DNA of 64,000 nucleotides, taken from the NCBI RefSeq assembly GCF_000001735.4, contig NC_003070.9, positions 26,707,971 through 26,771,970 on the forward strand, given 5' to 3'. The notes beneath the pieces are model-generated. The model worked only from the letters and a program-made list of their open reading frames with translations. It was not told the DNA's origin and searched no databases. This document shows positions 21,496 to 34,473 of this stretch, piece by piece (the first letter of the stretch is position 1; the number at the start of each line of letters is the position of its first letter). The DNA comes from Arabidopsis thaliana. Its lineage: Eukaryota; Streptophyta; Magnoliopsida; Brassicales; Brassicaceae. A program made the translations under genes and the position numbers.

Positions 21496-22025
21496 ATGAC
21501 TAACAAATCCATCTACACATCTCCAAAGTGTACAAAATTTTGTCCATTTCAAACATATTTTAATAGTTTTTACCATCTATACTCAAATTTTACAATTCCA
21601 TGGCAACCATTTACAACTAGTATAAACCGTGGGTCTGTAAGAATAAGGCCACCACAAAATGTTAATACGCAAGACATCTTCGGATTCAGACCATTTTCCA
21701 TTCGTTATTTAAAAAACTAATGTATCAGTTAAGTAAGAGTAAAAATAGGCAGTATAGTACAATTGGACCATTAGTCTTTTAAAATCCACTAAAATTTACC
21801 ATTTGTAGTAAACAGTACACGTATTAAAATAAGTTTACCGCCGCAGCTGATAATAAAAAGAGAGGAAACAAAAGAGGATGGAAAAAAAGAAGTGAGAAAT
21901 GGATGTGAAAAAAAAAGTTTGCACATAATCAAAGTTTGACTTTATTCATATCATCCATATTTTATTATCTAACTTATTTTTTATAAATTTGTCGTCATTG
22001 ATCACTTTATCTTGCATTTTCTTCT

Positions 22026-22066
22026 ACATGTTTAACATTTTTTTTGTTCAAACATGTTTAACATTT
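22026..22066 (-). repeat. Poly(A) microinsertion flanked by exact 15-base repeats
   Basis: ACATGTTTAACATTT occurs exactly at 22026-22040 and 22052-22066, flanking TTTTTGTTCAA (minus strand: TTGAAC plus poly(A)). Confidence 0.65.
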
Positions 22067-24485
22067 AAAACTAGTTAATATGAAGGAAATAAACGGATTG
22101 AGTGAGTGATCAGGGTTAATATTATTTGTTATAAAGGACACATATGGAGAAGAGAAAGAAATGGTCAGGCCTCAGGGCTGTGAGTCTGTAACACTGTCCA
22201 TCTTCTTTATTGCTCCCATCTGCCTCTCTTCTCTACCTTTTCCTTCTTTATTATATATATTCCTCACTTTTCTCCATCTTCTTAAATATAGGCATTCCCG
22301 TCAATAAATGTGTATAATCTCGATTAGTGATTCATTTCCGGGTTTTAAACATTGGTAAGATGTTTTTTGCAAATCCACTACGAGGAAAACATCCAACCGA
22401 AGTCTAAATGACCAAGTAATCTATGGGTTGTGTTTTTGCACTTGCACACAATGAAATCGAACATGGTTCCGTAGCACCTTCAGACTTTGAAAAATATAAA
22501 GAACTACGTAATTCAATAGATTGTCTCAATAATATAGCAAGACAAAATCGGCCGACAAACAAAATAAAGAAGAAAACATAGGGGAAACTTGAATTTCAAC
22601 CAAGGAAGACCCAACCACGTCAGAAACACCTTGGGAATAGTGTAACTAGATTTAAATATTTGTGCATTACTTCTTACTATACCATCAACACTCTTATAAA
22701 TGTATTACCACGACACATAACGGTCTTAATTATGATGCACCTTTTTTAGCACTCCCAAAGATTCTCTAGCTATAAGTATCGGTCGAAAGTATTCATTAAT
22801 GCACTATTTGTTTTACCTAAGTTTGAATTCATTTCATAAGAATGTGTGTTCTTAATTAATTTTGGCACACTGGTCGCTCACTAGCTATTTTCTTCTTTGG
22901 GCATAGCATTTAGCCTTTTAGTATATATAGAAACTAGTTAATGTTAAGAAATGGTGTTTGATCATTAATGATTTAGCAATAACTTGTATTTATAACCAAA
23001 AATGACAATTTGTATTCTAAGATTTTGTCTTTATCTTTTTCAGCAATGTATTTGTTTTATCTCATGTATATATATTTTTTTGTGTGCACTTGTGTTCTCT
23101 TTTGTGTTTTCTCACATTCTTGTGTGGATTTTTATTTTTTTATTTTTGTGTGGATTTTTTTATATTAACATTCCAATTAAATTTGATTTTCTAAGCAGTT
23201 CTTTTTTTTTGGGTTAATTTTCTAGCTACTTAATCAATTATCAAACATTCTTGATAAATTTTAAAAACAAATCTTTGTTTATGTACATGTATATTAACTT
23301 CTCTTTTTTACTCGTGTTGGTATGAAGAGAAAACGATGTATGTAATGTGTACACGGACAAAAACTATAGATCAAGACATAGCCTATAATGATTTATGCTA
23401 GTGTTGTTGATGTGTCACTATTTAAAATTTAAATCATGTGATATGTATATGTAGGTTCAAATTTGAAAGATATGTGACCTAATCAATGTGAGCATGTGAT
23501 CCAAACAAATGATTAGTACAACTAATATTTTTCATTTTTTGGACAAACTATATAATTTATTTTATGCATGATCAATTTTTTGTATATATATTTGCAACTA
23601 CCATAGACATGTGAATCCGACCACAATTGTTATCAGACAGGTCATGTATCACATTGGTGACAGAAACAAGACTAAGCCCGTAAGGTAGCAACATTGGGCT
23701 CAACCAAATTCGGCCCATGAATTTAGACTAGAGAAACAGAACCGGATTAAACCGGGGATTCGGTACGAGGAGAAACAGCCGACTGTTGTAGAAAGAATAT
23801 GCCAAAAGAGTCAAAGATTCGTGACTCATCATCTCTGTCGCTGTTCCTTTTCTTCTTCTTCTTCTCCTTTTTTTCCAAACTTTTCTCTCTGTTACTTACT
23901 TCCATTATTTTCGAGCTTATTCTTATCTTCATCGCTTAAGGTTCGAATTTTCGAATTCGATCTCTTTTTGTAGCTATACCAATCACAAGGTCCGTTCTCT
24001 ACTCAAATCTCGCATATTCCTTATGTCATCACTGAGCTAAATCTTTTCTGTATTATGATTCAATCGTGTCTATGCTTTGTCTCTGTTTCTCCGGTAACCT
24101 AATTCGTTGCAAAATTAATAATTAGATAGAATTCGAATCTATTGCATGCTTACCAGATCAATTTTGGATAAATTGAATCCAGTAATTTACGAAACTCTTG
24201 GAACAATTAGTGTTAATCCTATGAATTCTTGTTGTTTTAAACAGTTAGAGCAAATCTAATTATAGATGACAGGATCTTAAAACGACTTGTACCTAATTTC
24301 TCAATCTGGCAAAACTTAATTTATTAGTTAGTTGATTAGTGTTTTTTTTGTTTCCAAAATTGCAATTTATTGTTAATGGTGAATGTTTTTATTTTCTTGT
24401 GGTGATTGTAGCAGTAGCTGAAATCAATAGTATTAAGCCAGGCTAGCTAGACCAGCAAGTAAATTTGCTGGCTAGCAGGATCCTC

Positions 24486-25667
24486 ATGAGCCCTCAGAGC
24501 GTATCGAAGACTAGCAAATCCCTTGAGGGTGTCCATGGGGTTCATGTTGTATCTCATTCTCATTTCGGATTTGAAAGTATTGGCCAAGTCTCTGGCTTTG
24601 AGTCTGCGGATGCAGGAACAAAGCAGAGACTTTTCATTGAGTAAGTTCATTGGTTAGGGTGATGTCTAGTTCAAAGATGTATTTGGAAATTAGATGTTTA
24701 ATTAAGTGCTCTTTCTTTTATCTTCTGTAGACGTGTTTGGCAACAAAGACCTCCATGCCTAAGACCCATCCATTGCAGCATCCATGGTACTAATGCTACT
24801 GTGTGCCTTCCATCTTGTTTTCATCTCAGTGTGTTGTTTCGATCTTTTGGTATTCATTACGATATCTGACTTTGTTGACAGGTGATCAGAGTATCTTAGA
24901 AACAGCTGCTAATGTGATCACATCGATCCCTTTCATTTTCCTCGGTATGCAGGCACCGAGGTAATCATCCTTTTCTTGTCTATCTGATCGTATATATACA
25001 GTTTTATGTTCTGTGAAACAGATAATTGAATATGGAAGATATATTTGCGACTGTAGGAAAAACCTGAACATGAAGGTATATGCAAACTCCTTAATCGGAG
25101 TTGGAATTGCATCGAGTTTGTATCATTCTTCAAGAGGGAAGTTTAGGAAGTACCTTAGATGGGCTGATTACACAATGATAGCTACAGCGACAATAGTAAG
25201 TCTTTAATATTACTACTTGCAAGTAACTATCAATAGTACCTCTACTTACTATCTGTTTGTATATGTGACAGTGTCTAACGAGGGCGCTTAGAGAAGAGAA
25301 CCCAAAGTTCTTGATGGCTGCATCAGCTTTGGCTCTACCGTTTCAGCCTCTCGTGGTATCAGCTGTTCACACTGGAATGATGGAGGTTCTATAAGAAATC
25401 TCAACTTTTCTCACTCCATTTAACTAAACCTCGGTCGACGCTAATCTAACACAAATCTCTCAACTTTTGACTCAGGTAGCATTTGCGAAACGAGCCTTAG
25501 AGGATCCGGATTTGAAAATGGCTCATGATGTACACAAGATGTCTTCGTTATTAGGCGGAGCATTGTTCATAGCTGATGATCTTTTCCCTGAAACACCATT
25601 CATTCACGCCGGTTGGCATCTCGCCGCAGCCATTGGCGTTGGAACTTGCAATAAGCTTCTTCAGTAA
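24486..25667 (+). CDS. Unnamed multi-pass membrane protein, CREST-hydrolase-like (At1g70900 position)
   Basis: Six exons: 24486-24640, 24731-24786, 24882-24960, 25057-25195, 25272-25385 and 25476-25667, all with GT-AG introns, give 244 aa. The first 70 residues are polar. Then come several hydrophobic segments (about 76-95, 105-120, 133-148, 156-178, 206-217, 224-240). Residues spaced as in the CREST superfamily (alkaline ceramidase, PAQR, Per1) are visible: E77/N81, S116-x-x-Y-H120, D134 at the start of a membrane segment, and H225-x3-H229 near the C-terminus. In CREST proteins these bind a metal and act in hydrolysis. That assignment is my inference; the gene is usually listed as unknown. 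Length matches what I recall. Confidence 0.85.
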
Positions 25668-26184
25668 TCCACAGTACCAACTATATTGAGTGATTGTGGA
25701 ACTGCCACATTCTTGGCTTAATGAAACCACTAGTACGTGTGGTTTCACTAAGCTCATAAATCAGCCGACATAACTAGTAGTAGTCATCTCTATCTTTAAA
25801 TCAATGTAAGGAACCGAAACAAGTCACCTGTTGTAATATAAGGACAAAGGCCACTCGTCTCTATATATTCGACTTTGAACAACCATGAAGAAATTGCCGA
25901 ATTGGAGAAGATCTTGATGCTAAATTGCTGATACAACTTTCTAGGTCGTTATGGGTTTTAATTAGGCCCATTGGGCTCTGAGTTTATAACGCTGCCGACT
26001 ATATCCGCTTGGATCCATGTGGTTACCACCGTTGTTTAATTTTCTCATAAAAGGGAAATAGAAGATTTCCTTTTTTTTGGTTTTGGTTTTCCTAATCCTA
26101 ACTCGTTTAGGTTTTGATATATCTATATATATCGACACACTGCCATTCTTCTTTTTCATTAAATCTCTTCAGTAATTCCATAGA
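25668..26184. other. 3' UTR of the preceding gene and promoter of DEP
   Basis: Contains overlapping site-II motifs (GGCCCATTGGGCTC near 25967-25980). A TATATATATC run and short leader precede the ATG at 26185. No other gene is seen. Confidence 0.55.
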
Positions 26185-26670
26185 ATGAGTGAGATTGAAG
26201 AGCTCGTGTGTATTGAAGCAAGTGTTACGCGCAAATCTACATCAAACACGGTGGAGATCAGAGAATCGCGTCGAAACAAGGTTACTTTAGGATCAAGCGA
26301 TTCTCCTGCGTTCCCGACCCCTCACCTCTTTTTGAAAAACATCGTGAGCTTTGATGAACAAAGCATGTATAATCTTCTCTATCCAAGGCTCCAAGATCCC
26401 AACTTATGCAGTATTCTCTCCTTCAAGATCGCTTTCGAAGCCAAGCGAGTTCCAGGGCCGTTGTACATCTCCTATGACGTCACATTAACCCCACAAATAT
26501 TCGAGGAACCAGACATGGAAACATGCGGTCTTTGCTTGTTGGAGGAACAGCACTTATTCGACATGCCAAATTGTGCGCATGTGTTTCATGGTGATTGTAT
26601 CGATAAGTGGTTAAGTACAAGTAATAATTGCCCTCTCTGTGGTGTTGAAATTATGGATGACGACGAGTGA
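26185..26670 (+). CDS. DEP: RING-H2 finger protein, DESPIERTO (DEP)
   Basis: Intronless, 161 aa. The N-terminal 110 residues are without a known domain. A complete RING-H2 finger lies at 114-152: C114, C117, C130, H132, H135, C138, C149 and C152, spaced C-x2-C-x12-C-x-H-x2-H-x2-C-x10-C-x2-C. Trp142 sits at the usual E2-contact position after the sixth ligand, and Pro150 follows the seventh. The tail is acidic (MDDDE). RING-H2 proteins act as ubiquitin E3 ligases. No signal peptide or membrane segment is obvious. The symbol comes from recalling At1g70910 as DEP, a factor in seed dormancy and ABA response; the domain call does not depend on it. Confidence 0.9.
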   Translation: MSEIEELVCIEASVTRKSTSNTVEIRESRRNKVTLGSSDSPAFPTPHLFLKNIVSFDEQSMYNLLYPRLQDPNLCSILSFKIAFEAKRVPGPLYISYDVTLTPQIFEEPDMETCGLCLLEEQHLFDMPNCAHVFHGDCIDKWLSTSNNCPLCGVEIMDDDE

Positions 26671-28155
26671 CGAGCATCGTCATGAAGAAACGATTACGCA
26701 TTATGATATTCTGTATTGAAACCTATCACTTGATTTTTTAATATGTTAATGGGAGAATGTTCCTAAACGAGATGTACTCTCCGGTTTGGAAAGGAACTCA
26801 TGAAATTGTTTGTGTTAATCTGCATACTAACCTAAATATCTAAGCATAATCGGATAATAACCTTCACGGCTTCACATCATGTCGAAATTGTGTTATCAGA
26901 ATCAACAAAGTTGTGCGCGCGTATACAAACTTGTGAGGAATTTGGTTCAATTCGTAAGAACAAACTTATTCATCAGAACCGGAGAAAAGACAACATATAG
27001 TTAACCGGACCAAGGTCGGCTAGATAAAACAAAAGCAGGTAATGAGGGCCCAGAAGCACTCCACTTAGGATACAAAAGCCGTAAGGCATGGATATATTGG
27101 AGGAAATGACCCGTAAATATATGACATTTGGGTAATTTGGGTCATGCATGCCCATCCTAACCAATGATAACGAGTTCATTATTACACAATCCGTGGAGGA
27201 TATGTGTATAATATCATTTAAAACTATATATTATCCCAATTAAAAAACGTCAAGCTTAATCTCCTTTTTTTTTAAGTTCAAAAACATCAAGCTTAATCTA
27301 ATATATATACAGTAATAATAATAAACATATGTATATAATGTTACTAATATTGATAGATATCTATTAAAGAATTTTGTTAATTATTTTATTTTTTATATAA
27401 TCTATAGATTCGAAACTATTAGATTTATATATTTCTTATTTATAGTTTAGATGGTAAATGATTTAAGTTTCAGTTATTAAAGATAGCTATTGCTTTATTT
27501 TTAAATCTACACGGTTTTAATAGATCCATTTAAGTATAGACCATTGTCATTTGTCTAAGATTATTGCATTTGTAACGCTCAACGCATAACAATGCTTTGA
27601 CTACCCGTTATTGTCCCACACACGGCCATTACTAAACCCCAAAATACAAATTGGCAAAACATTATTGTTTGATTATACGAATCTGATTTGACTTAAACGA
27701 CACTAGTCAAACCCCTTATTTTCTTTCCAAATCCACCAATCACACATATACACACACCTCTTTAATTAAAATCTATTCGTTTTTTTTTATTCCATCAACT
27801 TACCACTGGCCATTATATTTCTCCCTTAAATTTTGTTCCTTCGTATTTGACCTGCTTGAAAGATTTTTTTTTTAATAATCTTTTGTCGTGTTTCATACTT
27901 TTAAATATTTTACATATTTCGATATTTCTCTTATGCTTAATTCCTTATTCCATATTCCACATTCCACGCTTATCACAAAATCTTTCTCCTTTGTCTCGCT
28001 TTTTTCTTTTGTTCTTTCACATGTGTATATACACACAGAACACACACTTACATTTCTATTATCATATAAAACTTCAACTTTACCTTTTATCTTCCAAAAA
28101 AAACACTATCTTCTTCATCAAATTCTCTTGATTCTGTTTCTTTTTATCCTCCTCC
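26671..28155. other. Intergenic DNA upstream of ATHB18
   Basis: AT-rich. Contains a poly(A) footprint (27244-27299) and a pyrimidine-rich stretch from about 27770 to 28150 that probably includes the ATHB18 leader. No gene is supported. Confidence 0.5.
27244..27299 (-). repeat. Poly(A) microinsertion flanked by 19-base direct repeats
   Basis: AAAACGTCAAGCTTAATCT (27244-27262) and AAAACATCAAGCTTAATCT (27281-27299) differ at one base and flank CC, nine T and AAGTTCA (minus strand: TGAACTT plus poly(A)). Confidence 0.65.
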
Positions 28156-30449
28156 ATGGCCCTCTCACCTAATTCAAGCTCTTTAGATTTAACAATCTCA
28201 ATTCCGAGCTTCTCTCCATCTCCTTCACTTGGTAAGATCATATCCAAATTAAAGATTTATTAAATCTTATATATTATATAGTTTTAATACTATGTCTTCC
28301 AATTAAAATAATTTGGTAGGTGATCATCACGGGATGAGAGATTTTGACATAAACCAAACACCAAAGACGGAAGAAGATCGTGAGTGGATGATCGGTGCAA
28401 CACCACATGTCAACGAAGATGATAGCAACTCGGGTGGCCGGCGGCGCAAAAAGCTCCGTCTAACGAAAGAACAATCACATCTTCTTGAAGAGAGTTTCAT
28501 ACAAAACCATACCTTAACCCCTGTAAGTATATATTAATGGCTCCGTCTATGTTTTGCTTACGTTGAATAGAGAAATAAGAAAGAGAAAAGAGTTAATCTT
28601 TTCTGATGATCATGTCGGCTGATGATGTTTTGGGTGGCTGATTATGAAACCACAGAAGCAAAAAAAAGATTTGGCCACCTTTTTGAAGCTTAGTCAAAGG
28701 CAAGTTGAGGTGTGGTTTCAAAATCGAAGAGCTCGGTACGTATATATCTACCTCTTCATATATTACATCATTCATACATAAAATTAAATTCGTATAAATC
28801 GAAGAAAATAAGAATTATATATCGTATGTTTATATATATACGGCATGTTATGTATATATATATATATATATATATATAGGGTTTTTGAAAATATACTTTT
28901 TACTTTTTAAGTGGTTGAGAATATTTTAATATATGAGAGTGCGTTGACAGAATATTATATCTAAAGAGATTGTGTCGTAACTTAGATTCTCAACATAATT
29001 CACCATATATACAATTATAGTTTAGGAAAATGTAGTAAAGTGGAAGTGATCCTTTTTTATCCAAGTGTTTCACGTTGATTCCCACATATATAGCTATCAG
29101 TTATCACCCATTTTATGCGACACATGAAATCCCGTACTCTTAATTTATGTGCCTACGTGTCTATATATAAATGTCCAATGATTCAAAAATCAAAATATAG
29201 AATGTAATAAATGTATCAACAAGAAAAAAGCGATAGGGAACATGAGGGACAAAGTTAGAGACAATAAATGATCTGTTTATTTTTTCAGCTCATCTTTGGC
29301 CAGTCCATAATTATGATGTTTGTCCCATAGAGTATACATATAACTTTAATGAAACTTAAACACACTCATACACTTTTTGTGAATGTTTTCTCTATATTGT
29401 CTATATATTCACATACATCTACACGAATGTGTGTAAATATATACATACATTTGTTAATGTATAAATACTAAGATACATGTATATGCATGGTAGATAGAGT
29501 TAGTTCATTAAGTCCATAAAGAATGGATCTAATTGCGTTCTATACATAACTCTACAACGTTATAATTTTGATTAATGAAGTGTGAAGAGCCTCTATAATT
29601 TTCAATATCTATTTTTCAGTTCGTAAAAGTATCGTAGTAGTGTTATTTTCAGTTTTTAATTAATGCCTTAATGGGGCCATTTTAGTATAATTAAAAAAAT
29701 ACGGAACCTGCATGTGTGAAAAAATATCAGAATAATGGACATTTGAAACAAAAGTTACTGTATTAGTACAAGAAGTAGAACTGTAGACGTCTAGAACAAT
29801 ATGATATATCATATATGTCAAGATGATCTTCTTCTTACGTATGGGCATTCCGGGTCAATTAAGCAATCACTTATATAGTATAACATGTGAACACATATTA
29901 CACACAGGTTTATAAACTTATAGTTATATGCAAAGGTCAGTAGAATAGTCTTCTAAAAGTAGAAATTTATCAAACACCAAACTCGTTAATATATTAATAA
30001 AATTGGATATATATCAAACACCAACCTATGGATATATATGGTTGCATTGGTTGGTATAGGATAAAACCTATAACTTACGTATGGTGTAAGTATATCTTGA
30101 GACTGATGCTTCGGCGAATGAAACTAAAATTATGCATGGCCACATTAACCATCAATCATGGTTACACAAAATCTGATGTATATATAGGAGTAAGCTAAAG
30201 CACACGGAAATGGAATGTGAGTATCTAAAAAGATGGTTCGGATCGTTGAAGGAACAAAATCGACGGCTACAAATAGAAGTTGAAGAACTACGAGCGCTAA
30301 AGCCATCATCGACCTCGGCTTTAACCATGTGTCCTCGGTGTGAACGTGTGACTGATGCAGTAGATAATGACTCTAATGCCGTTCAAGAGGGGGCAGTTCT
30401 TAGCAGCCGGTCACGGATGACAATTTCCTCTTCCTCTTCCCTCTGTTGA
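28156..30449 (+). CDS. ATHB18: HD-Zip class II transcription factor ATHB18
   Basis: Four exons: 28156-28231, 28320-28522, 28656-28735 and 30188-30449, giving 206 aa. The N-terminus has LDLTISI (10-16), an EAR-like repressor motif. The homeodomain runs from [12 protein letters not shown] (66) to WFQNRRAR (113-120), with the recognition-helix WFQNRR intact. It is followed directly by the leucine zipper with heptad Leu at 133, 140, 147 and 154. The class II signature near the zipper is CPRCE (168-172) rather than CPSCE. The domain order, zipper directly after homeodomain, and absence of a START domain place it in HD-Zip II. The third intron (28736-30187, 1452 bases) is unusually long for this window and contains an AT repeat near 28855-28879. 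It acts as a dimeric nuclear DNA-binding factor. Length agrees with At1g70920. Confidence 0.93.
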
Positions 30450-33400
30450 CTGGTTTGGTCGAAGTCAAAAGTCAAAAGATAAACGCCTGTTTCGGGGTAA
30501 AAAGCAAAGATTTGATGATGATTAGGAGGATTTTGTGTATAGTTTGCTAATTATTTATTACAAATTTACAAACCAGTGAGGAAAAAAGATAATTTAATTC
30601 TCGATCTTTAATTAGCTTTTTGTGTTATTTATTCATAATTTTATTTTTCGTGTTTAACCAAAAAATAGACAAAACAAATATTGCTTTTCGTGTCCCTTCG
30701 GATTGAGTTGTACTATTGACTTGAAAATAGAGCTGTTGATTCTGTGTAAGAAGACAAAATTAAAATATTGGATGAAAAATTCAGAAATATATATATTTAT
30801 ATTTATAAAAATAAATAGGAAGGAGAAAATTTATAAAAATCTAACTAAGAAATAGCAGCACTAGCAACTAAAGTTTATTTGATGCGCAAGGAGAGATTAT
30901 TAAAACATCAATTAACGTCATTGTTATTTGACTTCCACGAGTCTCAAATAAGGCTGCTAATTATTCCATGACGTGAAAAGCTTATAAAATTGAATTCCGA
31001 TGGAGAATTTCACCTACAAATCACCTGATGTCTTTTCCAAATGTATATATATTTTTTTTAATAACGATTCCAAGTACTTGTTGTTATTATTTATTTTTTT
31101 TTTTTTGCGTTTTTTGTGTTGTAATGGTTTATAGAGAGGAATTCATATTTATTTTCGACAACACAGAACCCTTATTCTTAATTCATGTAGTATTTTTTAC
31201 GCGATGTTAATATGTGAATAGCTTATAGCATTTATCTTACATTCAATATAAATAATACTCCAATACTCGATCGTGAAGATTTCATTTCATGTTTGCTAAA
31301 ATCGACTAGTTAGTTATTCAAATCTCCTCAATTGCTTCAATTCGTGTGACACGATTACTGTTTGTGGAGCTGTTAGCCCATTGGGCTTTCTTATTAAATT
31401 AATTATTGGGCTTATAAAACCCAAAACCGAATTAAATAAAGTTATTAAAAAGTGAAGTCATTTTGGTTTATTCAATTCCAATCCACACTCTATCATCCAT
31501 ATTTTTCAGAAAGTTTTTTTTTTGGGTGGTACAAAATTCAAAAAGTATTAAATGATAACACGTATGTGTATTCAAAATTCTAATATTACTCTTGGATTTG
31601 TCAAAAAGTGATTCGTAACTTAAACAGAGAGCAAATTTTAGGGAAAAATCAATATCTATGATCAAAGTATATAGTTTAGTCCAAAGATCAGAGTAAACAG
31701 AGGAATGTGTGTTCGAATTACTGATCATGAAATGGATTATGTGACTCTGGCATTCCCATGTGCTTCTCACGTGCTTTCATTATGGACAAGACGCGTGCAT
31801 GTCAAAATGTCCCGCGCTTTTTTTCTGACAATGTATATGTGGACTCGTCTCATTGGTCAGTGATTCATTATTGTGGTGAACCGAACTAGCTGTTGTGTGG
31901 TAAGTGAGAAATAAGAGACTCATTAGTCATTAATTAAAAGTTTAAAACATACAGTTGAATTACATAAATTATAAACCATGAATCAGGTCCCTGAAGTAAA
32001 ACATACAATTGTTGAAAGGGAGAATCATATTAAAAATTCTTGAGAAGGTTTATAAAAATGGTATGTTTAGAGGGGGAAAAAACAAACAAATTACTCTATT
32101 TGATTCTTAATCTTGTAATTTAAAGAACTCAGAAGTATTTTAAACTGAATAAAACTGTAAATTGTTTTTTATATGAAAATTAGTGGACCATATATCATAC
32201 ATAATCTATTGTTTTTTTACATAAATGCATTGTGTTACCGTTACTTCAAATTCATACATTGCAATATACGGAAAAACTTTTATAGATGATATCTCTTTAC
32301 AAAACCTAAAAATAACACTAGAACGATACTTTTGCGACACTGAAAAATATTATCACATCATCATTATGATTACAAAGATGATTCAGTCGTGTACGTTATA
32401 ACATGTCGAAATTCATGGTCACAAATCACACCCATCTGTCATTCTCTTTCTTGGACTTCCTAAATAACTTTTAGCCTTTTTCCCAGATTATATTCAATAA
32501 TTGACGATCGATAACTTTAAACTATTCATTCTTTAAGAGTGAGTAAATTGAAAAGTTTATGAACATTTCACATTCTTTAATCACGTGTTTAAGCCACCAG
32601 TAGCCATCATTGTTCACTTTCAAGATTGTCTAAATCGCTTCGACGTACCACTTCTTTTGAAGAACTGGAATCAATATTGATCGTCCGAAGTTTTAACCAC
32701 TCATTTGATTTGTATCAATATATAACTGCCAAATTCTTATGTGTTTTAGTGTTTATTTCATACGGCTAAACCGTATACTTTTGTTCACGTGTATCTTTGA
32801 TTATTTAACCACAAACATAATTTTATTGCATATAGTGTGTTTATTAAATGATACTGTACTTTAGTTTCTGTTTTGTATAATACTTCTTTTTCTTTACAAT
32901 AATATTTTAGTACTCTATTGAACTCAAAGTTTGACCAAAATTTTAGATGATATTTTTGTAACAATTAAAAGAGGGCACATTTTTAAACTTAGCCATAAAC
33001 ATTTTGAGTCACTCAGTCATAGCCTTATACGCACAACACTGTGTGTACTAGCTTTATTGTGGAATATGTATATTTTTGTGTAGATCTTTATGTACATTAG
33101 CTAGAATTATCAATTATATAAACACTTAAACAGATGGAATAATTTGGTAGTTAATGGAAATGGTTAAGCTGACATATGAAGTGCTTCCAAAAGTTCCCTA
33201 AATCTTTTGCCGATATCTAGGATTATTTATTTTGTTAATTGAATGTCAATTGAGTGAAAATATTAAGATATAATAATAGGTTGATTCGATTATGATAAAT
33301 AGTTGAATAAAGTGTATAATATGGTTTTGTAAGGACGGCAGATTTTATCTTAGCTTAAATCACAATTAATCATTCATGTTTGGACTTATTCGAGGAAGTT

Positions 33401-34071
33401 GTGTCAAGTAATATTTTATGCAATCAGAAAGATACAGCAACACTAAGTCACAAGAAGGTCACGACATTCTCTGTCTCAGCCATTTACTCATGTGAAACTT
33501 TGGCTCTGTACTAAAAAGGTAGTAATGCCCATATCGGGAAAAAAAATTATAAGAATAAAATACAGGAAAATATTTTTTTCTACTATATAAGTGATTTAAT
33601 GATATATTAACTAAATTTATACAATAAATTGAGCTATTTGGTTTTGTAAAACTCATAAATAAAAATGACATATATTAACTATACTCATAAGTACTACATT
33701 GTGATGATAATATTTTAAAACTCAAATATCAAATCAATAAATGTCTAATATCAATTTCATTGATAATTCATTTTTGAATTTTATTTCTCTATTAATCTAT
33801 TTAAAAAGATATGTTTACCGCTAGCCTCCAACCACTAGTTAGAGGTTAACCACTGTAGTTCTAATTTCAGTTCATCTCAATTTTTGTTTTGGTTAAAAAG
33901 TTTAAACCGATCATCTCTACACTAAATTCAGATTTTAGTTTATGTGAACAAATAATTCCGAAGCGACGTGTTAACTAATATCATGAAGGGGAATTAGACA
34001 GAAGCTTAACGATGAGAATATAGGCTAAAATTTATGTCGTCCAAGGAGTAATTGAGTGTTGCCTACTTCAC
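30450..34071. other. Intergenic DNA upstream of PIN3, no gene recognised
   Basis: AT-rich, many stops in all frames. Site-II-like GCCCATTGGGC is seen near 31377-31387. Low-complexity poly(T) stretches occur near 31.08-31.10 kb. No coding or RNA gene is supported. Confidence 0.5.
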
Positions 34072-34473
34072 GAGACAAATAAGTAAACCTAACAATAACA
34101 CATAGACACACTCGACGCCATTAGCCAAATTCCATTTGAGCCATCCAATTCCTTAGTGGATCTTCTTTGTCTCCAGCCCATCTTGTCTCCTTATTTTTCT
34201 AATGATTACTTTATAAAAAGTGTTTTATCAAACATCACAAAATATAAAAAGAATTTCCAAATACTTTTGATATTTAACTATTGCTTTTTTGATTATTAGC
34301 CGGGGTACCAAGATATTAGTTTTTAATTTAGTAATATACCCATATGTTTAATATTGATATCGATATTGATTTATTCATATTACGAAAATGGATTAGTTAG
34401 AGAATGTGAAAGAAAGGTAAAGTAAAATATTGAAAAGCAAAGATTAGGGGACAGAAGAGAAAAGGTATGTCTC
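34072..34473. promoter_or_regulatory. Cluster of auxin-response cores upstream of PIN3
   Basis: TGTCTC (AuxRE core) occurs at 34168-34173, 34184-34189 and 34468-34473, and GAGACA (its reverse) at 34072-34077. They lie 0.7-1.1 kb upstream of the PIN3 start. Auxin control of PIN3 is established; use of these particular sites is inference. Confidence 0.45.

Larger units (their letters stand above)
20500..24485. other. Intergenic DNA between CLE17 and the next gene
   Basis: Contains imperfect 91-base repeats (20880-21206), two poly(A) footprints (21435-21495 and 22026-22066), and near 23670-23760 GGGCTC and GGCCCA site-II-like motifs typical of housekeeping plant promoters. An untranslated exon with an intron upstream of the start at 24486 is plausible (donor-like AAGGTTCG near 23938, acceptor-like TGTAGCAG near 24407-24414). 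No other gene is supported. Confidence 0.5.

Noticed and set aside
22997-23217. Hydrophobic ORF (Phe/Ile/Leu-rich, 71 codons)
   Set aside because: A T-rich tract gives such frames by chance. There is no start context or family match.
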